Positions 8,994-17,121 of a DNA stretch of 64,000 nt are shown here, piece by piece. The DNA lies in assembly GCF_014644555.1 (NCBI RefSeq), contig NZ_BMKX01000002.1, positions 587,797-651,796 on the forward strand, read 5' to 3'. Within the stretch, counting starts at the first letter, position 1, and each line of letters starts with the position of its first letter. The position numbers were made by a program, and so were the translations under genes. The stretch is from Glutamicibacter ardleyensis. Lineage in GTDB: Bacteria; Actinomycetota; Actinomycetes; Actinomycetales; Micrococcaceae. The notes below the pieces were generated by a model. It was not told where the DNA came from, ran no database searches, and saw only the letters and a program-made list of their open reading frames with translations.

Positions 8994-9323
8994 ATGGTAG
9001 TACTCCGGCATGAAATCGGTGACGTCCTGCGCGATGTTCGTCAACGTCAGGGCAGGACCCTACGCGAGGTTTCCCATAGCGCCCGTGTTTCCCTTGGATA
9101 CCTATCCGAGGTTGAGCGTGGCCAGAAGGAAGCATCCTCTGAGTTGCTTTCCTCCATCTGCACCGCCTTGGAGGTGCCGCTCTCACTGATGCTTCGTGAA
9201 GTTTCCGATCGCATCGCATTGGCCGAGGGTGTAACTATTCCGGATACCGTTCCATTGGATCTGACCAATGAATTCGCCGCGGACGTCGAAAGCCGCAACG
9301 GCAAGCCACTGGCATCGGTCTAA
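8994..9323 (+). CDS. clgR: XRE/HTH transcriptional regulator, ClgR-like
   Basis: Helix-turn-helix activator of about 109 residues related to ClgR, which in corynebacteria, streptomycetes and mycobacteria controls Clp protease and stress genes. The HTH core spans [36 protein letters not shown], split here as [18 protein letters not shown] plus the recognition half [15 protein letters not shown] 8994 was chosen because AAGGAGG lies eight bases upstream; the frame stays open back to 8814 but the extra 60 residues are not part of the family. Its position between cinA and recA matches the actinobacterial order. A strong terminator follows. Confidence 0.85.
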   Translation: MVVLRHEIGDVLRDVRQRQGRTLREVSHSARVSLGYLSEVERGQKEASSELLSSICTALEVPLSLMLREVSDRIALAEGVTIPDTVPLDLTNEFAADVESRNGKPLASV

Positions 9324-9344
9324 TCTCAACCCAAGTTTTCGACT

Positions 9345-9374
9345 CGAGGGCCCTCGCAAATGCGAGGGCCCTCG
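9345..9374 (+). terminator. Terminator after clgR
   Basis: Perfect 14-bp inverted repeat (9345-9358 with 9361-9374), tight loop, followed by TGTTAT. It lies between clgR and the DUF3046 gene. Confidence 0.75.
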
Positions 9375-9399
9375 TGTTATGCATGGAAGAATATGAGTC

Positions 9400-9624
9400 G
9401 TGAAAAATAGTGAATTCTGGCGAAATATGGATCATGAATTTGGTTCGATCTATTCGCGCACCCTGGCTGATTCGCTTGCGCTCACTGAGCTGCAGAGCAT
9501 GAATGCCACCGAAGCACTAGGAAAAGGAATCAAGCCCAGAGAGGTTTGGGAAGCGATCTGCCGCGCGCAGGATCTGCCACCCGAGCGTTGGTTGGGAATG
9601 GATCTGGAAATCAAAGAGCCCTAA
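9400..9624 (+). CDS. DUF3046 family protein
   Basis: Small protein of 74 residues of the actinobacterial DUF3046 family, usually found just before recA. Conserved features visible are EFWRNMDHEFG at the N terminus, YSRTLADSLALTEL, the A-x-E-A-L-x-x-G-x-x-P-R-x-V-W-x-A-I-C pattern and PPERWLG near the C terminus. It starts with GTG 9400, preceded by a purine-rich GGAAGAA. Function is not known. It lies after the clgR terminator and about 75 bases before the recA SOS operator, so it has its own promoter or reads through. Confidence 0.8.
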   Translation: MKNSEFWRNMDHEFGSIYSRTLADSLALTELQSMNATEALGKGIKPREVWEAICRAQDLPPERWLGMDLEIKEP

Positions 9625-9691
9625 GCACGCGACTACCGCGCGGTGCAGTCTTCGAAGAACTGAAAAATATTCGAAACACGCTTACTTGATT

Positions 9692-9707
9692 TCGAACATC
9701 TGTTCGG
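9692..9707 (+). promoter_or_regulatory. LexA (SOS) box of recA
   Basis: TCGAACATCTGTTCGG matches the actinobacterial SOS consensus TCGAAC-N4-GTTCGA at 11 of 12 defined positions. It lies about 150 bases before the recA start codon. Confidence 0.85.
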
Positions 9708-9789
9708 ATTAGGTTATTCTATTAACAACAGCACACAGAGTTTGTCCACACCTCGGGCCCAAGCGGTCTAAAGTGTCGGTTGGCGCTCA

Positions 9790-9807
9790 TACTGTCTAGA
9801 TACAGTA
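9790..9807. promoter_or_regulatory. Palindrome TACTGT-N6-ACAGTA in the recA leader/promoter
   Basis: A perfect 6-bp inverted repeat, TACTGT (9790-9795) and ACAGTA (9802-9807), flanks CTAGAT. It lies between the SOS box and the recA start and could be a second operator or overlap a -10 element. No regulator can be named. Confidence 0.35.
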
Positions 9808-9858
9808 CAAAGATTGATTGGCAGGTCGCGCAACGGCCTGCATGACCAAAGGTGAACC

Positions 9859-10902
9859 ATGGCAAGTAATGATCGGGAAAAGGCTCTCGAGTCCGTTCTG
9901 GGCCAAATCGACAAGGCTTTCGGCAAGGGCTCACTCATGCGTTTGGGTGACACCACCCGCGCAGCCGTTGAGGTCATCCCCACCGGCTCGGTGGCATTGG
10001 ACGTTGCGCTGGGCATAGGCGGCCTTCCCCGTGGTCGAGTCGTGGAGATCTACGGCCCAGAATCCTCGGGTAAGACCACTTTGGCTCTGCACGCAGTTGC
10101 CAGTGCGCAGAAGGCTGGCGGCGTTGCAGCTTTCATCGACGCTGAGCACGCACTTGACCCTGAATACGCAAAGAAGCTTGGCGTGGACACCGACGCACTG
10201 CTGGTCTCCCAGCCAGACACCGGTGAACAGGCTCTAGAAATCATGGACATGTTGGTGGGCTCCGGCGCACTGGATATCATCGTGATTGACTCCGTGGCTG
10301 CCCTCGTGCCACGTGCCGAAATTGAAGGCGAAATGGGCGACAGCCACGTTGGTCTGCAGGCGCGTTTGATGTCTCAGGCACTGCGTAAGATTACCGGACG
10401 CCTGTCGAACTCAAAGACCACCGCGATCTTCATTAACCAGCTACGTGAAAAGATTGGTGTCTTCTTCGGTAGCCCCGAAACCACCACCGGTGGCAAGGCT
10501 CTGAAGTTCTACGCTTCGGTACGTATCGACATCCGCCGCATTGAGACTCTCAAAGAGGGAACCAACGCAGTCGGTAACCGCACCCGTTGCAAGATCGTCA
10601 AGAACAAGATGGCGCCTCCTTTCAAGCAGGCTGAATTCGACATCCTTTACGGCCACGGTATTTCCCGCGAGGGTAGCCTGATCGATATGGGTGTTGAGCA
10701 TGGCATGGTCAAAAAGTCCGGCGCATGGTTCACCTACGATGGTGACCAGCTGGGCCAGGGCAAGGAAAACGCGCGTCGCTTCCTGCGCGACAACCCTGAT
10801 CTGGCCAATGAGCTGGAACGCCAGATTCTGACTAAGCTTGGCATTCTCGAAGACGGCGAAGAAGGAGAGGCTGACCTGCGAATCGTCGAGGGCGATAAGT
10901 AG
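9859..10902 (+). CDS. recA: Recombinase RecA
   Basis: Strand-exchange ATPase and co-protease that triggers LexA self-cleavage. The 347-residue protein has Walker [10 protein letters not shown] near residues 66-74, Walker B-like [16 protein letters not shown], and DNA-binding loop regions ([42 protein letters not shown]). No intein interrupts it, unlike the recA of some mycobacteria. The start follows AAAGGTGA by five bases. Expression should be damage-inducible through the SOS box at 9692. The last base of its stop codon is the first base of recX. Confidence 0.98.
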   Translation: MASNDREKALESVLGQIDKAFGKGSLMRLGDTTRAAVEVIPTGSVALDVALGIGGLPRGRVVEIYGPESSGKTTLALHAVASAQKAGGVAAFIDAEHALDPEYAKKLGVDTDALLVSQPDTGEQALEIMDMLVGSGALDIIVIDSVAALVPRAEIEGEMGDSHVGLQARLMSQALRKITGRLSNSKTTAIFINQLREKIGVFFGSPETTTGGKALKFYASVRIDIRRIETLKEGTNAVGNRTRCKIVKNKMAPPFKQAEFDILYGHGISREGSLIDMGVEHGMVKKSGAWFTYDGDQLGQGKENARRFLRDNPDLANELERQILTKLGILEDGEEGEADLRIVEGDK

Positions 10903-11765
10903 TGGCCTCAGGCTTCAATAAACGTAGCGTCCGACCCGGATTTCGATCCGGGTCGGACGCTACGTCCGTTTCCAAAGAGTTTCATGGCGACCTAGATGAC
11001 ATGCCTGACTGGGCCAAACCCAGCGAGCAGGAACTAGAAGAGCTAAAAAAACCTAAGCCAATCCGTGAACCCCGGGCCGTCAAGGGCAGCGAAGTCACCC
11101 AGGTACTGTCCGGCGGCTCCAAAACAGCCGCCCCGCAAACCGTCGACGAGCTCCGCTCAGCGATGGAAAACATCGTGGCCAACAAGGCGCCCGTCGCCGA
11201 AAGCCCGACGAAAAAGGAGCGCCGCCAGGCGCGTTCAGAACGCCGTGCCGCCCGCGAATCCGATGAGCCCGAAGTATTTAGCGATGACCAGTGGCGTGAA
11301 AAAGCCCGTGGCATCGTCTTGCGCCAGCTCACCGCTAGCGATAAAACCAACAAACAACTCAAAGATAAATTGCTGGAAAAGGAATGTCCCGAAGACATTG
11401 CCGACGAGGTGCTGGAGCGTTACGCCGAGTTGAACTTGGTCGATGACGAACGATTCGCAAAATCCTGGGTTGTGGCACGTGCCCGTTCCCGAGGACTTGC
11501 TCGCGGCGCTATTCGCCGTGAACTGCGCACCAAAGGGATCGACGACGAGGTGGCCTCCGAGGCGCTGGAACAAATCGACGATGAAGCCGAAGAACAGCGA
11601 GCCCGAGAACTGGCGCGCACCAAACTTCGCCCGGCATCCATGGGGCTAGATCGGGACAAGGCGCTACGTCGACTAGTTGGCATGCTCGGACGCAAGGGCT
11701 ATCACGGTTCGATGGCATTCAAGGTTGCCCGTGAAGAGTGGGAAGAGCGTTACGGAGAGAAGTGA
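10902..11765 (+). CDS. recX: Regulatory protein RecX
   Basis: RecA modulator that caps or binds RecA filaments. The family domain is in the C-terminal part (about 125-285): ARGIVLRQLTASDKTNKQLK, then LVDDERFAKSWVVAR and RGLARGAIRRELRTKGI repeats. About 120 N-terminal residues form a charged, low-complexity extension, so the 287-residue protein is much longer than typical RecX (about 150-200). The GTG start overlaps the recA stop by one base. A perfect 20-bp hairpin covers codons 8-21, which must be read through or melted to express recX; the true start may be further downstream. Confidence 0.9.
   Translation: MASGFNKRSVRPGFRSGSDATSVSKEFHGDLDDMPDWAKPSEQELEELKKPKPIREPRAVKGSEVTQVLSGGSKTAAPQTVDELRSAMENIVANKAPVAESPTKKERRQARSERRAARESDEPEVFSDDQWREKARGIVLRQLTASDKTNKQLKDKLLEKECPEDIADEVLERYAELNLVDDERFAKSWVVARARSRGLARGAIRRELRTKGIDDEVASEALEQIDDEAEEQRARELARTKLRPASMGLDRDKALRRLVGMLGRKGYHGSMAFKVAREEWEERYGEK
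10922..10965 (+). promoter_or_regulatory. Perfect 20-bp stem with UUCG loop between recA and recX
   Basis: Arms 10922-10941 and 10946-10965 are perfectly complementary over 20 bp around a TTCG tetraloop, starting 20 bases after the recA stop and inside the annotated recX frame. No T-run follows. It probably dampens recX expression (attenuation or translation block) and/or defines the recA mRNA 3' end. Confidence 0.75.
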
Positions 11766-11934
11766 CTCGTTAGTCAAGATCGGTCAGCTATGACCCATTG
11801 CAACGTGTGGTGACAATGTCATTGCAGTCGTTAAGGCTTCGAAGCTTCTGAAGATCATCACACTGCGAACTTATCCATAACAAATCGAGCTCACTTAATT
11901 GTTGATTTGTGAGAACTTGATGGTGCGAAGGCTC

Positions 11935-12246
11935 TCAACGCAGGAATCGATTGAGTGAATACGCAATCCAGAATATTAAAGTGAGAATACCTGCAATAGC
12001 AGAGGCTCCAAATAAGCCGAATAATACCGAATCAACCCGTGGAAAAGTGACCGCAAATCCGGCGAAACACAACGGAAGTATGATCAGTAGCCCGAGTGTC
12101 AACAGCAACATTGTCAGATGAAATTTTTGACTCTTGCTCAAACCGGCAACAGATTTTTCCGTTGATTGTTCCTCTAGATGTGGCGATGTCGCACCAGAGT
12201 CCTTTACCACATGGTCTCGGTAGGAAGAATTGTCTTCAATGTTCAT
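11935..12246 (-). CDS. Small two-helix membrane protein, unknown function
   Basis: 103 residues with a polar, charged N-terminal half (1-40) and two hydrophobic helices (about residues 43-66 and 72-97). It ends in a short basic tail (NRFLR). A clear GGAGG lies four bases before the ATG, which supports real translation. I do not recognise a family. It is encoded opposite to the flanking recX and miaB genes, and the base composition around it is more AT-rich than the housekeeping genes, so it may be lineage-specific. Confidence 0.6.
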   Translation of the reverse strand: MNIEDNSSYRDHVVKDSGATSPHLEEQSTEKSVAGLSKSQKFHLTMLLLTLGLLIILPLCFAGFAVTFPRVDSVLFGLFGASAIAGILTLIFWIAYSLNRFLR

Positions 12247-12641
12247 GGGACCTCCGGTTGATTCTGCAACGTAGGCGCACTATTTGTCAGTCGTGCTGCA
12301 GGCCAGTATTAGAACTGTCCGGATCGACTGCGGCGTGGTAGCTAGTTCTGCTCATATTCATTGTGGCAGAGGCGTGCGGTATAAATTCAACACGAGGTTT
12401 AGACGACTATGACCTGCCTGTGGCAAACGGTCGGTATTCGCTGTGCCCCTCGCGCCAAACAAAGAATTAGAAGATCGCCGAGGAATCCGCAGATCACACC
12501 TACATTGCTTCGCCGTGCTCAGAATCGGTTTCCGGATTGATGAGGTTACTGTTTTTCATCGATTTTGGGAGAAGCCATCGGTTAAGCCATGGCTAAGATG
12601 TCGCGGGTCACCTAATTGGGTAACCTTGAGGAGTGAGTGAG
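12247..12641. other. Intergenic region upstream of miaB
   Basis: The region contains the divergent promoters for the small membrane protein and miaB. A 65-codon plus-strand frame (12443-12640) has no ribosome binding site and is not protein-like. No RNA gene or repeat was recognised. Confidence 0.5.
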
Positions 12642-14159
12642 TTGGACGAGATGACCCCAGTTAGAACCGAAATTTCTGCGCGGACCTATGAGGTTCGCAC
12701 CTACGGTTGCCAAATGAACGTGCATGATTCCGAACGCCTATCAGGCCTTTTGGAAGACGCGGGTCTGGCACGCAAAGACGAAACTGACCCGGATGCTGTC
12801 GCAGACGTCGTCGTGTTCAATACTTGCGCGGTGCGTGAAAACGCCGACAACAAGCTCTACGGAAACCTTGGAATGCTTAAAAGCGTCAAGGATGTAAATC
12901 CTGATATGCAGATTGCCGTGGGCGGATGCTTGGCGCAAAAGGACCGCGAAACCATTCTGCAAAAGGCTCCGTGGGTGGACGTTGTTTTTGGCACGCACAA
13001 TATCGGCTCGCTGCCAGCACTGCTTAGCCGCGCCGAGCACAATCAGCAGGCAGAACTAGAGATCCTTGAATCATTGGATGTTTTTCCCTCTACTTTGCCT
13101 ACCCGACGTGAATCGGTATATGCAGGTTGGGTTTCGATCTCCGTGGGCTGCAACAACACCTGCACCTTCTGCATTGTTCCCGCCCTGCGCGGTAAGGAAC
13201 GAGATCGCCGGCCGGGTGAAATTCTCGCCGAAATCAAAGCATTAGTTGCCGATGGCGCTGTCGAAGTTACTCTGCTGGGACAAAACGTAAATTCCTACGG
13301 CATCGAATTTGGTGACCGTCTGGCCTTCGGTAAGCTACTGCGCGCCTGTGGTGAAATCGACGGGTTGGAACGTGTGCGATTCACCAGCCCTCACCCGGCC
13401 GCATTCACCGACGATGTCATCGAAGCGATGGCCGAAACTCCGAACGTAATGCCGCAGCTACACATGCCGCTGCAATCCGGTTCGGATAAGGTGCTCAAAG
13501 ATATGCGCCGTTCCTACCGTTCAAAGAAGTTCCTCGGTATCTTGGACAAGGTCCGCGAGCGGATGCCGCACGCGGCGATAAGTACCGACATTATTGTTGG
13601 CTTCCCCGGAGAAACCGAGGAAGACTTCCAAGCCACGCTCGACGTGGTTGAGGCTTCCCGCTTTGCTACCGCATTCACCTTCCAATACTCCAAACGCCCG
13701 GGAACCCCAGCCGCCGAGCTGCCCGATCAGCTGCCCAAGGAAGTTGTCCAAGAACGCTTCGAACGTCTGACCGCGCTGCAGGACCGCATCGCCAAGGAAG
13801 AAAATGCCAAGCAACTCGGGCGCACCGTGGAGGTTTTGGTGACCGAACAATCCGGGCGCAAGGCCGAGGAAACTCACCGGCTTTCGGGCCGTTCCCGCGA
13901 TCAGCGTCTGGTGCACTTCTCAGTGCCTGAAGGTGGTGAGACCCCACGTCCGGGAGATGTGGTGACCGTACCAATCACTGAGGCAGCAGCATTCCACCTG
14001 GTTTCTGACCCATCGTTGGAGCAGTACTCGCTGCGCCGATCACGAGCCGGTGACGCCTGGGATCGCTCGCAGGCCGATAGCTGTGGCGTACCAACGTCTG
14101 GTGGGAGCGCTGTCGGTAAAACCAATCTCGGTATGCCAACGTTGAAGGTACGCGGCTAA
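12642..14159 (+). CDS. miaB: tRNA-2-methylthio-N6-dimethylallyladenosine synthase MiaB
   Basis: Radical-SAM methylthiotransferase acting on A37 after MiaA. The N-terminal UPF0004 domain has its three cluster cysteines in YGCQMN, NTCAVRE and GGCLAQ; the radical SAM core has CNNTCTFC (C-x3-C-x2-C), and a TRAM domain follows (about 390-460). I place the start at TTG 12642, eight bases after GAGGAG (12628-12633). A GTG at 12633 would sit on the Shine-Dalgarno itself, although the frame allows it. miaA starts four bases after the stop. Confidence 0.93.
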   Translation: MDEMTPVRTEISARTYEVRTYGCQMNVHDSERLSGLLEDAGLARKDETDPDAVADVVVFNTCAVRENADNKLYGNLGMLKSVKDVNPDMQIAVGGCLAQKDRETILQKAPWVDVVFGTHNIGSLPALLSRAEHNQQAELEILESLDVFPSTLPTRRESVYAGWVSISVGCNNTCTFCIVPALRGKERDRRPGEILAEIKALVADGAVEVTLLGQNVNSYGIEFGDRLAFGKLLRACGEIDGLERVRFTSPHPAAFTDDVIEAMAETPNVMPQLHMPLQSGSDKVLKDMRRSYRSKKFLGILDKVRERMPHAAISTDIIVGFPGETEEDFQATLDVVEASRFATAFTFQYSKRPGTPAAELPDQLPKEVVQERFERLTALQDRIAKEENAKQLGRTVEVLVTEQSGRKAEETHRLSGRSRDQRLVHFSVPEGGETPRPGDVVTVPITEAAAFHLVSDPSLEQYSLRRSRAGDAWDRSQADSCGVPTSGGSAVGKTNLGMPTLKVRG

Positions 14160-14163
14160 GGCG

Positions 14164-15084
14164 ATGACCTCTTCGCAATTGCCGGTGATCACCATCGTTG
14201 GCCCGACTGGTACCGGCAAGTCAGATTTGGCGATCGCACTGGCGCAAAAGTTGGGCGGCGAAGTCGTCAACTCTGATGCGCTGCAGTTTTACCGGGGCAT
14301 GAACATCGGCACGGCCAAATTGGCACCGGGCGAGCGTGGTGGCATTGAGCACCACCTGCTGGACATTATGAACGTGCGCGACGAAGCGTCGGTGGCACAA
14401 TTTCAGGCCCAAGCTCGGGAACATTTTGAGCAGATTCGTGCGCACGGCAAGGTGCCGGTGATGGTCGGCGGTTCTGGGCTATATGTCCGTGCCGCTTTGG
14501 ATGTCATTGATTTTCCGCCTACCGACCGCCAAGTGCGTGATCGGCTCGAGGCCGAAGTGCAGGAACACGGTGATGGGCAGGTACGTCGCCGGTTGGCTGA
14601 AGTTGATCCGATCTCGGCAGCACGTAATCTGGACACACGCCGGGCGATCCGGGCGCTGGAAGTGTTCGAAATTTCGGGTCGTGCGTTTAGCTCATTTATG
14701 CCAAACCGTGAGTACTTCCAACCGGGGTTGCAGATCGGACTAAATTACGAGCGTGCTGCGTTACATGAGACGTTGGCCGAACGTGTACGCAAAATGGACC
14801 GAATGGGTTTTGCCGAGGAGGTCGCCGAGCTGTTAGGCAAGGGTTTGCGCGAAGGAAAAACGGCTTCAAGGGCGATCGGCTACCAACAGTACACCGACTA
14901 TTTGGACGGTAAAATGAGTCGCGCAGACGCCATCGAAGCGACCATCATCGCCACCAGGAAGTTTGCCCGCCGGCAGCTGACCTGGTTCAACGCCGACCCA
15001 CGAGTGAACTGGCTTAACCCCAAAGAACCTGGCCTGTTGGATAAGGCATTAGCACTACTGAACCCGGCTCACCCCACCAGCTAA
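14164..15084 (+). CDS. miaA: tRNA dimethylallyltransferase MiaA
   Basis: Transfers the dimethylallyl group to A37 of UNN-reading tRNAs, the substrate for the adjacent MiaB. The 306-residue protein has the P-loop GPTGTGKSDLA at about 11-21, the DALQFYRGMNIGTAKL segment (substrate site, D-S-x-Q-Y/F), and SRAIGYQQ near the C terminus. It follows miaB by four bases and dapF follows after eight, so the three genes are likely one transcription unit. Confidence 0.95.
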   Translation: MTSSQLPVITIVGPTGTGKSDLAIALAQKLGGEVVNSDALQFYRGMNIGTAKLAPGERGGIEHHLLDIMNVRDEASVAQFQAQAREHFEQIRAHGKVPVMVGGSGLYVRAALDVIDFPPTDRQVRDRLEAEVQEHGDGQVRRRLAEVDPISAARNLDTRRAIRALEVFEISGRAFSSFMPNREYFQPGLQIGLNYERAALHETLAERVRKMDRMGFAEEVAELLGKGLREGKTASRAIGYQQYTDYLDGKMSRADAIEATIIATRKFARRQLTWFNADPRVNWLNPKEPGLLDKALALLNPAHPTS

Positions 15085-15092
15085 GGAGCGAG

Positions 15093-16025
15093 ATGTACCG
15101 CACCGAACTAGACCAGCTTGCAGGGCTACCCTTCGCTAAGGGGCATGCCACCGGCAACGACTTCGTGCTGCTTGCGGATCCTGAAGGTACCCGGAACATC
15201 ACCGCCGAGCAGGTCGCCGCGCTCTGTCACCGTCGTTTTGGCATTGGTGGTGATGGGTTAATTCGCGCCATCCCCACCTCCAAGGTGCCCGGTTTTGAAA
15301 CACAGATACTCGAACACCCTAAGGCCTACTGGTTCATGGACTACCGCAACAGCGACGGGTCCATCGCCGAAATGTGCGGCAACGGGGTACGAGCATTTGT
15401 GCACTACCTGCTCGCTGAAGGGCTGGTTAATCTCCCGATCGGTGCCAGTTTGCAGATTGGCAGTCGCGCGGGTGTCAAAACCGTCACCCGATTAGTCGAT
15501 GGTTACGCGGCGAACCTTGGCCCGTGGGGACTAGTACACGAGGCCAAAGCCGGTGCGGACTCCGTAGACTCGCTGGTGCTTGCCCGTAATTGGGAACAGC
15601 CGCACCCGGCGCTGAGCATCACCATGGGCAACCCACACACCGTGGTGGCGCTACCTGAAGCGCAGTTGCTCGAAAACCTGGACCTCACCGCCCTCCCAGA
15701 AGTTTCCCCGACGCCACCGCACGGAACCAACGTCGAATTTGTGGTTCCCGCCGAACCATTGATCAACGACGGCGTGGCTCACATCAAGATGCGGGTATAT
15801 GAGCGCGGGGTGGGAGAAACCCTATCCTGCGGTACCGGTGCGTGTGCGGCGGCGGCCGCCATGCGCTACTGGGCTCGCGGCACCGCGCTGATCAATCAGT
15901 GGGCAGTGGAGGTTCCAGGCGGATTGGTGGGTGTCGAATTTGCGACCACCGAGGACGGAATTGAAGACACGATCCTCTCGGGCCCGGCCGTCCTGGTAGC
16001 CCGCGGGGTTGTCGGCGCAAGCTAG
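15093..16025 (+). CDS. dapF: Diaminopimelate epimerase
   Basis: Interconverts LL- and meso-diaminopimelate for lysine and, in some actinobacteria, peptidoglycan. The two catalytic cysteines are visible in EMCGNGVRAF and LSCGTGACAAAAA. GHATGNDFVLL near the N terminus and GDGLIR are further family marks. Length (310) is slightly above the Gram-negative enzymes but normal for actinobacteria. In Arthrobacter-type cells, with lysine in their peptidoglycan, the product would mainly feed lysine synthesis (inference). A bidirectional terminator follows. Confidence 0.95.
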   Translation: MYRTELDQLAGLPFAKGHATGNDFVLLADPEGTRNITAEQVAALCHRRFGIGGDGLIRAIPTSKVPGFETQILEHPKAYWFMDYRNSDGSIAEMCGNGVRAFVHYLLAEGLVNLPIGASLQIGSRAGVKTVTRLVDGYAANLGPWGLVHEAKAGADSVDSLVLARNWEQPHPALSITMGNPHTVVALPEAQLLENLDLTALPEVSPTPPHGTNVEFVVPAEPLINDGVAHIKMRVYERGVGETLSCGTGACAAAAAMRYWARGTALINQWAVEVPGGLVGVEFATTEDGIEDTILSGPAVLVARGVVGAS

Positions 16026-16039
16026 GCCAACAGATCAAA

Positions 16040-16080
16040 AACGGCCTGCCGGCGAAATAATGATTCGCCGGCAGGCCGTT
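16040..16080. terminator. Bidirectional terminator between dapF and the methyltransferase
   Basis: Perfect 17-bp arms (16040-16056 and 16064-16080) with a seven-base loop; an A-tract upstream supplies the U-tract on the minus strand. It serves the convergent genes dapF and the RsmC-like gene. Confidence 0.85.
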
Positions 16081-16104
16081 GAGGTTTAGTGCTGATGCCG
16101 GTCG

Positions 16105-16716
16105 TTAGACGGGCCGAGCTATCTTCAGCACGCGGAAGGCATTGGAGGTCGCCTCGCGGGTGATCTTCCAATCCTTGGGCAGTACGGTGCCCATCCACTT
16201 TTGTAACGAGTCGCTGCCTAGGTTCTTCTGCACTACCATCCAGGCCTCGCCACCCGGAGCCAGCCGAGGCAACCAAAGTAGCAACAATTCATGTAGAGCT
16301 TCTTTGCCGACGCGAATCGGTGGGTTGGACCAAATCGTGTCGAACTGCAGCTGCGGATCAATCGAGTCGGGGGTGCCCACCGAAACGTTCTTCAACCCCA
16401 AGCTGTGCGCATTTAACTTGGCAAGTTCAATGGAACGCTCATTAACGTCGACACCAAAAACTTCGGACTCCGGGCTCTGCAACGCGGCGGTAAGCATGAT
16501 CGGGCCCCAACCGCAGCCGATGTCTAAGATGCGGCCGCGCGGGTTCGGCACGTACTCCAGCAAAATGGCGGTGCCTTTGTCCAAACCGGCGGGGGAGAAG
16601 ATCCCCGGAGCGGTCTGCACCTGATGGCGCGCGCCGTTTAATTCGACGGTCACGCTACGGCGTTCGTCGGCCGAGGCGGGGCTGGCACTGAAGTAATGAT
16701 CGGAGCTCATAAGCAA
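16105..16716 (-). CDS. RsmC-like class I SAM methyltransferase
   Basis: 203-residue methyltransferase of the MTS family related to the C-terminal half of 16S rRNA G1207 methylase RsmC. The SAM-binding loop reads ILDIGCGWGPIML, and the catalytic motif NPPIR (family NPPFH/IR) follows TIWSNPP. The N-terminal inactive half of E. coli RsmC is absent, as is usual for the short actinobacterial forms. ATG 16716 or 16710 could be the start. It is transcribed convergently with dapF. Confidence 0.8.
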   Translation of the reverse strand: MLMSSDHYFSASPASADERRSVTVELNGARHQVQTAPGIFSPAGLDKGTAILLEYVPNPRGRILDIGCGWGPIMLTAALQSPESEVFGVDVNERSIELAKLNAHSLGLKNVSVGTPDSIDPQLQFDTIWSNPPIRVGKEALHELLLLWLPRLAPGGEAWMVVQKNLGSDSLQKWMGTVLPKDWKITREATSNAFRVLKIARPV

Positions 16717-17121
16717 AAGATTATCGTCTGCGCGCGAGGCCGGGCAAACAACGTGAGCTAGCCGATATACGCGTGGGTCCGTTCACTGATAGAGTTTTAC
16801 CTATGACTTTGATCTTCGTCTAAGACGTAACCCACATCGGTTACCTAGGCTTACCCCCGACATCCGGCGCTATTTCTATGCGCCGCCGGGGAACAATAAG
16901 CCCGAAGACGGCAAAGTCTATTGCTATTTCTAGGCTCAGCGCACCCCACGGTGCATCCTCGCCATCTCCCGGTAACCAGCACTTCATCTGAACATCGACG
17001 GCTTTTTGCCCTCAATCTAAGGACCGGTATGAGCGAACACCCACCGACACCCAACCGCGCCACCTCGCAAAGTGGGGGTACACAGCACTATTCTGTATTA
17101 AGAAGTTCTTCTAAGGAGACC
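16717..17121. other. Intergenic region upstream of hflX
   Basis: About 400 bases separate the divergently oriented methyltransferase and hflX. The hflX frame stays open back to 16921, but this part lacks a ribosome binding site and family similarity. I see no RNA gene. Confidence 0.45.

Noticed and set aside
12443..12640. 65-codon plus-strand frame before miaB
   Set aside because: No ribosome binding site, Arg/Cys/Trp-rich composition and overlap with the miaB promoter.
16921..17121. 67-codon N-terminal extension of hflX
   Set aside because: No ribosome binding site at its start; a good site precedes ATG 17122.
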